This document shows, piece after piece, positions 1 to 8,919 of a DNA stretch of 64,000 nucleotides (its first letter is position 1; each line of letters begins with the position of its first letter). Origin of the DNA: Xanthobacter sp. NM-59 (GTDB lineage: Bacteria; Pseudomonadota; Alphaproteobacteria; Rhizobiales; Xanthobacteraceae); contig NZ_JACBFQ010000009.1 in the NCBI RefSeq assembly GCF_021401125.1, forward strand, positions 186,001 through 250,000, read 5' to 3'. The position numbers were made by a program, and so were the translations under genes. The notes under the pieces are model-generated. The model did no database searches, was not told the origin of the DNA, and was given only the letters and a program-made list of their open reading frames with translations.

Positions 1-342
1 GGCCACCCCATGGGGGATCAGGTGCTGCGGCAGGTGGCGGACGCCTTGGCCGACGCCCTGCGGCAATCGGACTATGTGGTGCGTTACGGCGGCGACGAGT
101 TCGCCGCCTTCGCCCCGGGTGTGGACCATACCGGCGCATTGCGGCTGGCCTCCGTTCTGCGGGCGCGCGTCGCCGCCCTGACGTTGCCGGACGGCGTGCC
201 CACGCTCACCCTGTCCATCGGCGTCGCCACCGCCCCCCATGATGGGGAGAGCTTGACGGACCTGCTCGGGGTGGCCGACAAGCGCCTTTATGCGGCCAAG
301 GCCGGTGGACGCGACAATTTCGTCGGAGCGTTCGAAGCCTGA
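1..342 (+). CDS. Diguanylate cyclase, GGDEF domain (3' end only)
   Basis: Only the last 113 codons are present; the frame is open from base 1, so the gene starts outside the window. What is visible is most of a GGDEF domain. It begins with GHPMGD, a helix that precedes the active loop, then RYGGDEF (GGDEF at visible residues 30-34), and ends with the typical YAAKAGGRDN segment before the stop. An intact GGDEF loop suggests an active enzyme that makes cyclic di-GMP from two GTP. No sensory domain can be seen, so the input signal and membrane location are unknown. prmA follows 30 bases downstream on the same strand. Confidence 0.9.
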   Translation, partial: GHPMGDQVLRQVADALADALRQSDYVVRYGGDEFAAFAPGVDHTGALRLASVLRARVAALTLPDGVPTLTLSIGVATAPHDGESLTDLLGVADKRLYAAKAGGRDNFVGAFEA

Positions 343-372
343 GGCGCCCCTGAAGTCCGGATACCGTTCCCG

Positions 373-1272
373 ATGCTCGAAGGCCTTCCCCCGAACGATG
401 CCACCCACGTGATGCGCGTGGCCGCCCCTCGCCTCGCGGCCCTGCACATCTCCGACCTCATCTCCGAGAGCTTCGACCCCGCCGATGTGGCTGTGACGGA
501 CTTTGAGCGGACGGAGGACGAATGGGTGGTGGAGGTGTTCGCCGGCGAGGCGTTCGATGCCGACCGCCTGCGCGCCCTGGTGGCCGCCGCCGCGGGGGAG
601 GAAATCGCTGCCACCGCCGTCTTTTCCGCCATCGAGGAGAAGGACTGGGTGGCCGCGAGCCTGGAAGGTCTTGCCCCCGTGAAGGTGGGCTCGTTCATGG
701 TGCATGGCGCCCATGATCGCGGGCGGGTGCCGGCCAGTGTCATCGGCATCGAGATCGAAGCCGCCCTCGCCTTCGGCACCGGGCATCATGGCACCACCCA
801 GGGGTGCCTGGCCGCGATCGCCGACATCGCGCGCATCGGGCGGCCGCAGCGGATTCTGGATGTGGGCACCGGCACCGGCGTGCTCGCCATCGCCGCCGCT
901 CGCCGCTTTCACACCCAGGTGGTGGCCAGCGATATCGACATCGTTGCCGTGCGGACAGCCAAGGCCAATGCGCGCGCCAACAAGGCCGGGCCCGGTGTCA
1001 CCCTGCTGCATGCGGCGGGCGCCGACGCCCAGAGCATCCGGGCGGCCGGCCCCTATGATCTGATCCTCGCGAATATCCTGCTGCCGCCGCTGAAGCGCCT
1101 CGCCAAGCCGCTGCGGGCGCTGCTGGCGCCGGGTGGGCGGATCGTGCTCTCGGGCCTGCTGGTGGCGCAGGAGCCGGCTGCCCTCGCCGCCTATCGCAGC
1201 CAGGGTCTCCACCTGGTTTCCCGACGTCATATCGAGGGCTGGGCCACTCTGATGCTCGCCGCCTACGACTGA
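373..1272 (+). CDS. prmA: Ribosomal protein L11 methyltransferase
   Basis: PrmA transfers methyl groups from S-adenosylmethionine to ribosomal protein L11 in the cytoplasm. The 299 residues match the normal family length. The N-terminal third is the small L11-recognition domain. The class I methyltransferase fold follows, with the family hallmark ALAFGTGHHGTT (about residues 131-142), the SAM-binding loop DVGTGTG (163-169), and a catalytic-site segment ANILLPPL near residue 235. The start ATG lies 30 bases after the GGDEF gene, so the two could share a transcript, although their functions are unrelated. A stem-loop lies 18 bases after the stop. Confidence 0.95.
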   Translation: MLEGLPPNDATHVMRVAAPRLAALHISDLISESFDPADVAVTDFERTEDEWVVEVFAGEAFDADRLRALVAAAAGEEIAATAVFSAIEEKDWVAASLEGLAPVKVGSFMVHGAHDRGRVPASVIGIEIEAALAFGTGHHGTTQGCLAAIADIARIGRPQRILDVGTGTGVLAIAAARRFHTQVVASDIDIVAVRTAKANARANKAGPGVTLLHAAGADAQSIRAAGPYDLILANILLPPLKRLAKPLRALLAPGGRIVLSGLLVAQEPAALAAYRSQGLHLVSRRHIEGWATLMLAAYD

Positions 1273-1289
1273 ACGCCCGCCCAAGGAGC

Positions 1290-1319
1290 GGTGATGGCGG
1301 ACGCCCTTCCGCCGTCACC
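1290..1319 (+). terminator. Stem-loop after prmA
   Basis: GGTGATGGCGG (1290-1300) can pair with CCGCCGTCACC (1309-1319) around an 8-base loop, with one T-G contact. It lies 18 bases after the prmA stop, but only two T residues follow, so it is a weak intrinsic terminator at best. Confidence 0.4.
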
Positions 1320-1765
1320 TTGCTGCGCGCGTCAATGCGGTTACCGCCGTCATGCGCAATCAAGCAGAGGCGCAGCCGCCTGACACCAGCGGCGTCAGCA
1401 GGGCGAGCAAAGACAAGAAAAAGGCCGCAAGTGCTTCATGCTGCGCGGCCGGTCCGCCCCCACCAAGCCTCCACCACACAGACCTGAGCCGGCCAGGGCT
1501 AAGGGCCTTTCCGCGCGAGGTGCGAACCGGCTTGCGTGGAGGAAACGCATCAAGACAAAAAGACAGACGGCTCTGTGCTTCCTGAAAAACGGAAGCCACC
1601 GAGGTCGCACGGGACCCTGTGCGGTGCGATCAGGCACACGCCATGCGCGGCCAGTTGTATTTCAGTGCATGAGGCCCGGCCCGGAGGCCGGGCCTCATCA
1701 TCCGCACCCACCCTCCGGGTGCGGAGCAAACTTCAAAAGCAGGGCTCACGCGCGTCGCGAGAGGC
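1320..1765. other. Intergenic stretch with no recognised gene
   Basis: The stretch between prmA and the small minus-strand gene holds several overlapping open frames on both strands. All have arginine/proline-rich, biased translations typical of random high-GC frames. Only the hairpin at 1669-1698 stands out. Confidence 0.6.
1669..1698 (-). terminator. 13-bp perfect hairpin downstream of the small minus-strand gene
   Basis: The arms at 1669-1681 and 1686-1698 are exact reverse complements around the 4-base loop CGGA. The hairpin lies about 70 bases past the stop of the minus-strand gene that ends at 1766. Neither strand has a T-run after it, so it could stop transcription or protect an RNA 3' end. 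Confidence 0.45.
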
Positions 1766-1963
1766 TCACAGGCTGAGATCGCGAAAATCCTGGCCGCGGT
1801 GAGCGAGATAGCGCGCCACTTCACGCTCGGCCTGAGCGGTCCGCGCGGCGATGAGGGCATCGAACATCCGCCCCCAGAAGCCCCGTTCAGGCTTCACGGC
1901 GGAAGCGGCAGCCACATCGCGCGGGAGGGAGAACGACTTCGCGGGATAGGTCACGGCACTCAT
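1766..1963 (-). CDS. Small conserved-looking protein, 65 aa, function unknown
   Basis: I do not recognise a characterised family. The case for a real gene is a strong ribosome binding site (AGGAGG about 5 bases before the ATG at 1963) and an orderly translation. That translation has a short basic N-terminus, a central FWGRMFDALIAART segment that could form an amphipathic helix, and a C-terminal half rich in charged helix formers ending in FRDLSL. This layout recalls the short DUF1127-like proteins common in Rhizobiales, but the match is not close enough to name it. It stands alone on its strand and has a 13-bp hairpin downstream. Confidence 0.65.
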   Translation of the reverse strand: MSAVTYPAKSFSLPRDVAAASAVKPERGFWGRMFDALIAARTAQAEREVARYLAHRGQDFRDLSL

Positions 1964-2270
1964 GGAGGCCTCCTGTTCCGGGTCACGTCATCCGGCATCG
2001 GTTCCGGGCACATCGCCCGTCATGACCAACAGGATATGCTGCACTGCACAGAATACGAAGAGATAGGTCAGCATAGCTGCCCTGCATTGCACGCAACGAA
2101 GGCACGCCCCATCCGGCCCGCACCTTGCAGGCAACCAATCTCTTTTATTTTCCGAGGAGCGCCGCGCTACAGCTCAAAATTCAGGCATCGCCGACGGGTG
2201 AGGAAATACCCCCGAGGGGCGGCCATGTCAACCGCTCTCCATGCAGCAAAGAGCACGAGCGCATGGAGCA
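1964..2270. other. Intergenic stretch upstream of the small gene
   Basis: No convincing gene lies here. The part next to 1963 must hold the promoter and leader of the minus-strand small gene. The remainder is slightly less GC-rich than its surroundings, with no repeat that I can see. Confidence 0.5.
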
Positions 2271-2310
2271 AAAGAAATGGCCGGCGCCCACCCTGCTGCG
2301 CGCCGGCCAT
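2271..2310 (-). terminator. Intrinsic terminator of the thioesterase gene
   Basis: ATGGCCGGCGC (2277-2287) and GCGCCGGCCAT (2300-2310) form an 11-bp perfect stem. Read on the minus strand, the stem is followed by TTTCTTTT, the pattern of a rho-independent terminator. It lies 30 bases past the stop of the minus-strand gene that ends at 2341. Confidence 0.75.
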
Positions 2311-2340
2311 CCCGTGGCGGAAGCTGAACAGAAAACCGCC

Positions 2341-2850
2341 TCAGCAGCGGGCGGTCATGCACACCCGGCGCCCCAGGCCATCAGGGGTCGGCAGCGCGGC
2401 ATGGGTGGCGCGCATCATGGCGATACGCTCCAGAACGTCATCGGGAAAAGCGGTCACGCCCCGTGTCCTGAGGTCCACATGGAGCGCCACCTGCTCACAG
2501 GTGGCCGACACCCACCCTTCGGCGGCATGATGGAGCACCTGATAGAGGTGGATCCGCTTTTCGTCGTAGTCCATGAGGCGCAGAGTGACGCGCACGGGGC
2601 ATTCCGGCGTGATCTCCCGAAGGAAGCGCACATGCGCTTCCGCAGTAAAGAAGGAGGCCCCTCTCTCCCGCGCATATTCAGGACCAAGGCCCAGAAGAGT
2701 TAAAGCCTCTTCCACTGCCTGGTCGAACACCAGATTATAGTAAGCCATCTTCAGGTGGCCGTTATAATCGATCCACGCCCGTTCCACCTTCCTGGCGGAG
2801 GAGACAAACGGGGCGAAGAATACAGGCTCGAAGTCGATCCGATCCAGCAT
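2341..2850 (-). CDS. Thioesterase family protein (hot-dog fold)
   Basis: Predicted to hydrolyse acyl-CoA thioesters in the cytoplasm; the substrate cannot be told. The first part carries the 4HBT-type segment AWIDYNGHLKMAYYNLVFDQ, equivalent to the D-x-N-G-H active-site region on the central hot-dog helix. It is followed by FFTAEAHVRFLREI and the paired strands CPVRVTLRLMDYDEKRIHLY, typical of thioesterases in carnitine/betaine catabolism clusters. I chose the ATG at 2850 (169 aa), which has an AGGG about 10 bases before it. A GTG at 2919 would add 23 residues with no family likeness. It is monocistronic, with its own terminator, and divergent from the FAD dehydrogenase gene. Confidence 0.8.
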   Translation of the reverse strand: MLDRIDFEPVFFAPFVSSARKVERAWIDYNGHLKMAYYNLVFDQAVEEALTLLGLGPEYARERGASFFTAEAHVRFLREITPECPVRVTLRLMDYDEKRIHLYQVLHHAAEGWVSATCEQVALHVDLRTRGVTAFPDDVLERIAMMRATHAALPTPDGLGRRVCMTARC

Positions 2851-3070
2851 GGCAGTCGCACCCTGTCTTGGAGTTTCTTTATGGGCACTCACTTTGCCCG
2901 CAGATTGGGCTATCGTCACCTCGGAAATGGAGCAAAATCTGGCGGACCGGCCGAATCAGAAATATCACTGTCAAATTGAAAACACCTCCCGATGGCCATC
3001 ACCTACCACTTCCGTTCAAACGCGAATCAGCCCGCCATCGGCGGTCGCCGTCAAAGTTAAGGAAACGTAA

Positions 3071-4483
3071 ATGCTTGCTGCAGCAGCGAACCCCGCCCCC
3101 CGCGATGGCGAGCAGGTGGCCCTTGCCATCGCCGACCTCCGCGCGGCGCTGGATCACAAGGTCGTGACGAATGCGGCCATCCGCGAGCAGCACGCCAATG
3201 TGACCACCTACCTGCCCAATGAGCCGGCCGACGCCGTGGTGATGGCGGAATGCACGCAGGATGTGCAGACGGCGGTGCGCATCTGCGCGGCCCACGGGGT
3301 GCCGGTCGTCGCCTGGGGCGCGGGCACCTCCCTGGAAGGGCAGGTGAATGCGCCGCACGGCGGGGTGTGCATCGACCTGTCGCGCATGAACCGCATCCTG
3401 GCGGTCAACAGCGCCGACCTCGACTGTGTCATCGAGCCCGGCGTCACCCGCAAGCGGCTGAACGAGGAGCTGCGCGACCAGGGCCTGTTCTTCCCCATCG
3501 ACCCCGGCGCCGATGCCTCCCTGGGCGGCATGGTTTCCACCCGCGCGTCCGGCACCAATGCGGTGCGCTACGGCACCATGAAGGACAATGTGCTGTCGCT
3601 GAAGGTGGTGACCGCCGACGGCAACCTCATCACGACCGCCACGCGCGCGCGCAAATCCTCGGCGGGCTATGACCTCACCCGCCTGTTCGTGGGCGCCGAG
3701 GGCACGCTCGGCATCGTCACCGAGATCACCCTGAAGCTCTACGGCATTCCGGAGGCGATCTCCTCCGCGGTGTGCCCCTTCCCCAGCATCACGGCGGCCT
3801 GCGATGCCGTCATCGCCACCATCCAGAGCGGCATTCCGGTGGCGCGCATCGAGCTTCTGGACGAGGTGCAGGTCAAGGCCTGCAACGCCTACGCCAAGCT
3901 CTCTCTCGCCGAGAGCCCGACCCTGTTCCTGGAGTTCCACGGCACCGACGCGGGTGTGGAGGAACAGGCGCAGCGCTTCGGCGCCATCGCGGAAGAGTTT
4001 GGCGGCGGCCCTTCCGTCTTTTCCACCCGGCCGGAGGAACGCTCCAAGCTGTGGCAGGCCCGGCACGATGCCTATTGGGCCGCGCTGCTGCTGCGCCCGG
4101 GCGCGAAGGCCGTGGCCACCGACGTTTGCGTGCCGATCTCGCGCCTTGCCGACTGCGTGGAGGAGACCAAGGCGGACATTGACGCCATGGGCCTGGTGGC
4201 GCCCATCGTCGGCCATGTGGGTGACGGCAATTTCCACACCGTGCTGATGGTGGACATGGCGGATGCCACCGACCTTGCCAAGGCCAAGCAATTCATGGGC
4301 CGGCTGGTGGAACGGGCGCTCGCCATGGGCGGCACCTGCACCGGCGAGCATGGCATCGGCCAGGGCAAGATGAAATACATGGCGGCCGAACATGGCGAAG
4401 AGGCGCTCGACGTGATGCGGACCATCAAGCGGGCCCTGGATCCGGGCAACATCATGAATCCCGGCAAGGTCGTCACCCTCTGA
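3071..4483 (+). CDS. FAD-linked oxidase, GlcD/D-lactate dehydrogenase (DLD) type
   Basis: A 470-residue member of the VAO/PCMH flavoprotein family that oxidises 2-hydroxyacids such as D-lactate or glycolate and passes electrons to a quinone or cytochrome. The N-terminal FAD domain shows the pyrophosphate-binding run WGAGTSLEGQ, then PGADASLGGM followed by ASGTNAVRYG, and VGAEGTLGIVTEITLK. The C-terminal substrate domain has GHVGDGNFH, whose histidines bind the metal in this family, then CTGEHGIGQGK and DPGNIMNPGK. AAGGA lies 6 bases before the ATG. D-lactate dehydrogenase is the best guess from length and motifs. No glcE or glcF lies beside it, which argues against a glycolate oxidase complex. 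Confidence 0.88.
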   Translation: MLAAAANPAPRDGEQVALAIADLRAALDHKVVTNAAIREQHANVTTYLPNEPADAVVMAECTQDVQTAVRICAAHGVPVVAWGAGTSLEGQVNAPHGGVCIDLSRMNRILAVNSADLDCVIEPGVTRKRLNEELRDQGLFFPIDPGADASLGGMVSTRASGTNAVRYGTMKDNVLSLKVVTADGNLITTATRARKSSAGYDLTRLFVGAEGTLGIVTEITLKLYGIPEAISSAVCPFPSITAACDAVIATIQSGIPVARIELLDEVQVKACNAYAKLSLAESPTLFLEFHGTDAGVEEQAQRFGAIAEEFGGGPSVFSTRPEERSKLWQARHDAYWAALLLRPGAKAVATDVCVPISRLADCVEETKADIDAMGLVAPIVGHVGDGNFHTVLMVDMADATDLAKAKQFMGRLVERALAMGGTCTGEHGIGQGKMKYMAAEHGEEALDVMRTIKRALDPGNIMNPGKVVTL

Positions 4484-4691
4484 CCACCTACGGGCGCCGG
4501 TCGCGGGGCAAGCGGAAAAGCCGCCCCTGCTCGCGGCATCCAAATACCTTCTTCCTGCGAACCGGAATGCGCGGCGCAGGAAATTTCCGTAAGGACGGCA
4601 GGAGCGATTTTCGCGCTGCAACAATGACGCGAAGATGCGCCACAATGGAGCCGAAACGGCCCGCCGGCGGCGGGCGATCGAGGAGACGGGC

Positions 4692-7600
4692 GTGCAAGGG
4701 ATCCTCATCAGCCTCGCGACGGCGGTGACACTCGCCATTCTCGGCGCCTTCGCGGCGCCGCTGGTGGTGGACTGGAACGCCTGGCGCGGCACGTTCGAGC
4801 GTGAGATCGGCCAGACCCTGGGCATTCCGGTGGTCATTCGCGGCCCCATCGAGGCGGAGATCCTGCCGGCCCCGCGCGTCACCCTATCGGACGTGACGCT
4901 GGGCGATGTGGTTTCCACCGGCGGCACGGTGCGGCAGTTCAAGGCGGAACTGTCCCTCGGCGCCCTCATGCGCGGGCAGGTGGAGGCCACCGGCGTCACG
5001 CTGGTGCAGCCTCGCATGCGCATCATCATCGACAGCAATGGCCGCGTCGCCCTGCCCACCGGCGCCGGCCGCGCCGCTGATATCGGCATCGCCCGCCTGG
5101 ACGTGCGGGACGGTACCCTGGACGTGCTCGACCGCGCCTCCGACCACACCCTCACCCTCAGCGACCTCGACCTGAATGGGGAGGCGCGCTCACTCAGCGG
5201 CCCGTTCAAGCTCGACGGCGAAGTGGAGTCGGGCGGCGCGCGGTTCGCGCTGCGCTCCACCCTGGGCAAGCTCGATGAGGCCGGCACGGGCAAGCTGCGG
5301 CTGGTTCTGGACGGGCGCAACCGGCCCTACAGCGTGGATCTCGACGGGGCCTTTTCCGCCACCGGCGGCGCCCTCGCCTTCGACGGGCGTGCGAGCCTCG
5401 CGCGCAAGGGTGCCGGTGGGCTCGATTCCTGGCAGTTCGCGGGCCACCTGAAGGCCTCTCCCTCACAGATCCTTGCCGACAATCTGGAACTGGCATTGGG
5501 CGGCGAGGCGACCCCCGCCCAGCTCGCCGGGGCCGCCCGCCTCAGCCTGGGCCGCGCCATCGGCCTGGATGTGGTGCTGAACGCCCGCAGCCTCGACCTC
5601 GACGCCCTCGGCGCGAGCGGCGCTGCAAGCGCCCCCTCCGCCAGCCCCGCCATCCGCCCGGCGGAAGCCCTGGCGCGCGGCCTGTGGACCCTCGCCGACC
5701 TGCCCTCGCCCGATATCGCCTCCAAGATCGGCGTTTCGGCGGAACAGCTGGTGCTCGGCGGCACCCTGGTTCGGGATGTGCGGCTCGACATCACCGGAGG
5801 CCCCACCGGCTGGCGCGTCGATACCGCAGAGGCCAAGCTTCCCGGCAAGGCCGCGCTGAAAGCCTCCGGCGCGCCGGAGGGCCAGGGCTTCGCCGGCGCC
5901 CTCAACTTCAGCGCAGAGGACCCCGCCGCCTTCCTGCGCTGGGCCGCGCCCGACGCCGCCCGCGACATCGCCGGGGTGGTAAAGGCGCCCGCGCGCATGG
6001 CCACGCGGCTGAAGGTCTCGCCCGGCGCGCTCACCCTCGACAATCTCAACGCCGCCTTCGGCGATGGCCGGCTCACCGGCACCATCGCCGCCGCCCTGCC
6101 CACCAGCGGCGGACCGAAGCTGGACATGACCCTGGCCATGGACGGCTTCGACCTCGACCCCCTGGTGGCGGCGATGCAGCGGACCGCGACCGCCGTGGGT
6201 GGTGGCGCCGATGCGGCGCTGAAGCTCGACGGGCACGACCTCACCGTCGCCGGCCAGCCCCTGGGCAGCCTCGCCCTGGAGGCCAGCGCCACCGGTGGAA
6301 GCTGGCGCGTGAAGCGCATGGTGATGGACGACCTGGGGGGCATCCATCTGGAAGGGGCAGGCTGGATGGAGAATTTCTCCACCACGCCCCGCGGCGAATT
6401 CAACCTCACCATGGCGGGCGCCAAAGCCGATGGCCTGGTGCCGGTGGCGCGCCTGATGGCCGGCCCGGAAACGGCAGACGTGCTCGCCCGCCTGGCGCCC
6501 GTTGCCGCCCCGGTGAAGCTTTCCACCGCCGTGGTGTGGAGCGAAGCCGGCGGGCGCGCCATCACCAGCGCCGGGCGCCTGGGCAGCCTCTCGGGCGAGG
6601 TGGCCTTCACCCGCAGCGCGGCCGGCGTACCCATGGCGGTGAAGCTCAATGCCGATGCGGCCGACGGCGCTGCCGTCCTTGGCGCGCTGGGCATTGAGGG
6701 GCTCAATCCGCGCCTCGGTTCCGTACATGGCGAATTCAGCCTTGCCCCACTCACCCAGGGCGAAGGCGATGTGCGGGCCCGGCTCACGGCCACCGGCGTC
6801 ACCCTCCAGGCCGAGGGCCGCGCGCGCATGGTCAAGGACGCCATCGAGCCCCGCCTTTCCGTACGGGCCGATGGCGCTGACCTCGGGCGCCTGCTGCCCC
6901 AGCTCGCCGCCGCCACTGACAATGGCCCGGTGCCGGCGGCGCTGGCCTTTGACCTTTCCCGCGCCGATGGCGTGTGGCGTGCGGAAAAGATCGAAGGCTC
7001 ACTCGCCGGCGCGCCCGTGACCGGAAACATCGACCTGGAACCCGGCACCGTGCCGCGCTTCACCGGCCGGCTCGCCTTCGACACCCTGTCCGTGCCGACC
7101 CTCGTCGGCCTGTTTGGCGCCCGCTCAGGGGTGGAGCCCGCCAGCTCCGCCGTCACGCCCTGGAGCACCGCGCTCTTCCGGCCCCATCCGGTGAACGGCG
7201 TGGCACTGGGCGTGGACCTGGTGGCGAGCCGCCTCGCCCTGATTGGCCCCTACGCCCTCACCACCGCCAAGCTGCGGCTAGCCAGCGACGGCGTCGACCT
7301 CGACCTCCGGGACATCACCGGCAGCTTCGGGGGCGGGCGGGTCGGCGCCCATCTGGAAGTGCGCCACCGAGGCGACGGCGTGGAGACGGAAGGCCGCCTG
7401 CTGCTCGACAAGGTGGACATTGCCGCCCTCGCCGCCCCTGCCGGCGCCAGCGCGCCCCCCACCGGTCGCGTGAGCCTCTCCCTCGACCTTGGCGGCAGCG
7501 GCCGCACCCCGCTGCAGCTGGTGCAGGGCCTGTCCGGCCAGGGCACCATCGCGGTTCAAAACCTGGAGGTGGGTGACGCCGACCCGACGGCGCTCGCCGC

Positions 7601-8657
7601 CGTGCTTCAGGAGACCGCGAGCCTCGCCACGCCGCCCGACGAACGCCGTACCGCGCTCTTGTTCGATCGCGCGCTGATGCGCGGACCGCTGAAGGTCCCG
7701 GCGGCGGAATCGACGCTGAGCGCCGTCAATGGCCTGGTGCGCCTTTCTCCTGCACGGGCGCAGGTGGGCGACACCCGCCTTGCCTTCACCGGCGGGATCG
7801 ACCTCGCCCGGCTGCTCATGGAGAGCGGTATTGAATATGAAGGCGCGGCGCTGTCCGGCACCAGCCCCACGGGCATACTCGCCTGGCGCGGCGTCCTCAC
7901 CGATCCGGATCGCAGGGTGAGCGCCACCGGCCTCACCAGCGTCATCGCCATGCGCGCCATCGAGCGCGAGACGCGCCGGCTGGAAGAGCAGCATGGCAGC
8001 CCGGCCGGCGCCCAGCCTGCCGCCCCAGCGGCGCCTCCGCCCCCGGCCCCTGCAGCACCTCAGGTTCCCATTGCGAGCCCCGCCGCGCCCCAGCCCGTAA
8101 CCCCGCAGCCACCCGCGCCGCAACCCGCAACCGCACCTGCGAAACCAACGGTGGCCGTCCCCGCCCGACCGGCGGCACCACAAGCCACACGCCCGGTGAG
8201 CCGCGGCAATGATGTCATCGAGCGTCGCGAATTGCCCGCGCCGCCGGCTCCGGCCACATCCCCCTTCGGCGTCTCCACCAGCGCGCCAGCGGCCGGAACC
8301 AGCACGTCGCCGGCTCCGTCGCCTGCGCCCGCAGCATCGCATGCGCCGGCTCCTGCCGCCGCGCCGCCTCCCCCCCGTCCGCCGAACGAGGCAAACCGCT
8401 CGGCGGCGCCCCAGCCGACCGTCGCGCCCAGCGCCGCGCCGGCCGCCAACGGAGCGACCACGGTGCGCCGTCCGCCGCGCCCGGCGACGCCCCCGGCCAC
8501 AGCCGCGGAGCAGGCCGCGCAGCGCCCGCACGTCGCGCCGCCACGGCCACGCCAGCCAGCCACCGTAGAGCCACCGCCCCTGCCGCTGGAACCGACCCTG
8601 CCGCCCACGCGCGGGTTCGGCGACCTGCCGCGTCCACCAGGCTTGGTGGGGGACTAA
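4692..8657 (+). CDS. AsmA family protein with long Pro/Ala-rich tail
   Basis: AsmA proteins are large envelope proteins anchored by one N-terminal helix; relatives are implicated in phospholipid transport to, or assembly of, the outer membrane. The first residues form a transmembrane helix, followed by VVDWNAWRGTFEREIGQTLG and PRVTLSDVTLGD, the standard AsmA N-terminus. Repeated beta-strand-rich LDG/LSG segments continue to about residue 1090. The last 190 or so residues (about 8090-8657) are low-complexity proline/alanine. I chose the GTG at 4692 (1321 aa) because GAGGAG lies just upstream and relatives start with this helix. An ATG at 4635 would add 19 charged residues. Confidence 0.87.
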   Translation: MQGILISLATAVTLAILGAFAAPLVVDWNAWRGTFEREIGQTLGIPVVIRGPIEAEILPAPRVTLSDVTLGDVVSTGGTVRQFKAELSLGALMRGQVEATGVTLVQPRMRIIIDSNGRVALPTGAGRAADIGIARLDVRDGTLDVLDRASDHTLTLSDLDLNGEARSLSGPFKLDGEVESGGARFALRSTLGKLDEAGTGKLRLVLDGRNRPYSVDLDGAFSATGGALAFDGRASLARKGAGGLDSWQFAGHLKASPSQILADNLELALGGEATPAQLAGAARLSLGRAIGLDVVLNARSLDLDALGASGAASAPSASPAIRPAEALARGLWTLADLPSPDIASKIGVSAEQLVLGGTLVRDVRLDITGGPTGWRVDTAEAKLPGKAALKASGAPEGQGFAGALNFSAEDPAAFLRWAAPDAARDIAGVVKAPARMATRLKVSPGALTLDNLNAAFGDGRLTGTIAAALPTSGGPKLDMTLAMDGFDLDPLVAAMQRTATAVGGGADAALKLDGHDLTVAGQPLGSLALEASATGGSWRVKRMVMDDLGGIHLEGAGWMENFSTTPRGEFNLTMAGAKADGLVPVARLMAGPETADVLARLAPVAAPVKLSTAVVWSEAGGRAITSAGRLGSLSGEVAFTRSAAGVPMAVKLNADAADGAAVLGALGIEGLNPRLGSVHGEFSLAPLTQGEGDVRARLTATGVTLQAEGRARMVKDAIEPRLSVRADGADLGRLLPQLAAATDNGPVPAALAFDLSRADGVWRAEKIEGSLAGAPVTGNIDLEPGTVPRFTGRLAFDTLSVPTLVGLFGARSGVEPASSAVTPWSTALFRPHPVNGVALGVDLVASRLALIGPYALTTAKLRLASDGVDLDLRDITGSFGGGRVGAHLEVRHRGDGVETEGRLLLDKVDIAALAAPAGASAPPTGRVSLSLDLGGSGRTPLQLVQGLSGQGTIAVQNLEVGDADPTALAAVLQETASLATPPDERRTALLFDRALMRGPLKVPAAESTLSAVNGLVRLSPARAQVGDTRLAFTGGIDLARLLMESGIEYEGAALSGTSPTGILAWRGVLTDPDRRVSATGLTSVIAMRAIERETRRLEEQHGSPAGAQPAAPAAPPPPAPAAPQVPIASPAAPQPVTPQPPAPQPATAPAKPTVAVPARPAAPQATRPVSRGNDVIERRELPAPPAPATSPFGVSTSAPAAGTSTSPAPSPAPAASHAPAPAAAPPPPRPPNEANRSAAPQPTVAPSAAPAANGATTVRRPPRPATPPATAAEQAAQRPHVAPPRPRQPATVEPPPLPLEPTLPPTRGFGDLPRPPGLVGD

Positions 8658-8870
8658 CGCGTTCGCGCGGGAAAGGGGAACCGGTTCGCGCGGGAAAAGC
8701 GCGCACCAGCAATAGGATAGGTTGCCTCAGCGGTTCCCTGAGACACGGAGACAGTCGCGGCGCATTTCTGCGTTCTGCGACATCCGGAACATGCGCTCGC
8801 GTTTGAAGTAGCGATTTTTTCCGGTCGTCGAGCGAGGCGCATTGCGTCGCGGACGTTGATCGGTCATCGC

Positions 8871-8890
8871 CCCGCTCGCATGCGAGCGGG
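8871..8890. terminator. 20-bp perfect palindrome between convergent genes
   Basis: CCCGCTCGCA (8871-8880) is followed directly by its reverse complement TGCGAGCGGG. It lies between the convergent asmA-like gene and folA, where a bidirectional terminator is expected. It has no T-run on either side and no loop, so a protein-binding palindrome is also possible. Confidence 0.4.
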
Positions 8891-8919
8891 AGCAGATCGC
8901 GCACAGCCACTGCAGTCCG

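Noticed and set aside
1352-1802. Several short frames on both strands between prmA and the small gene
   Set aside because: All overlap one another with low-quality basic translations and no ribosome sites worth noting.
2999-5320. A 773-codon minus-strand open frame over the FAD oxidase and AsmA genes
   Set aside because: Translation is Arg/Ser/Pro-rich in one half and His/Gly-rich in the other, typical of non-coding high-GC frames; both sense genes are clear.
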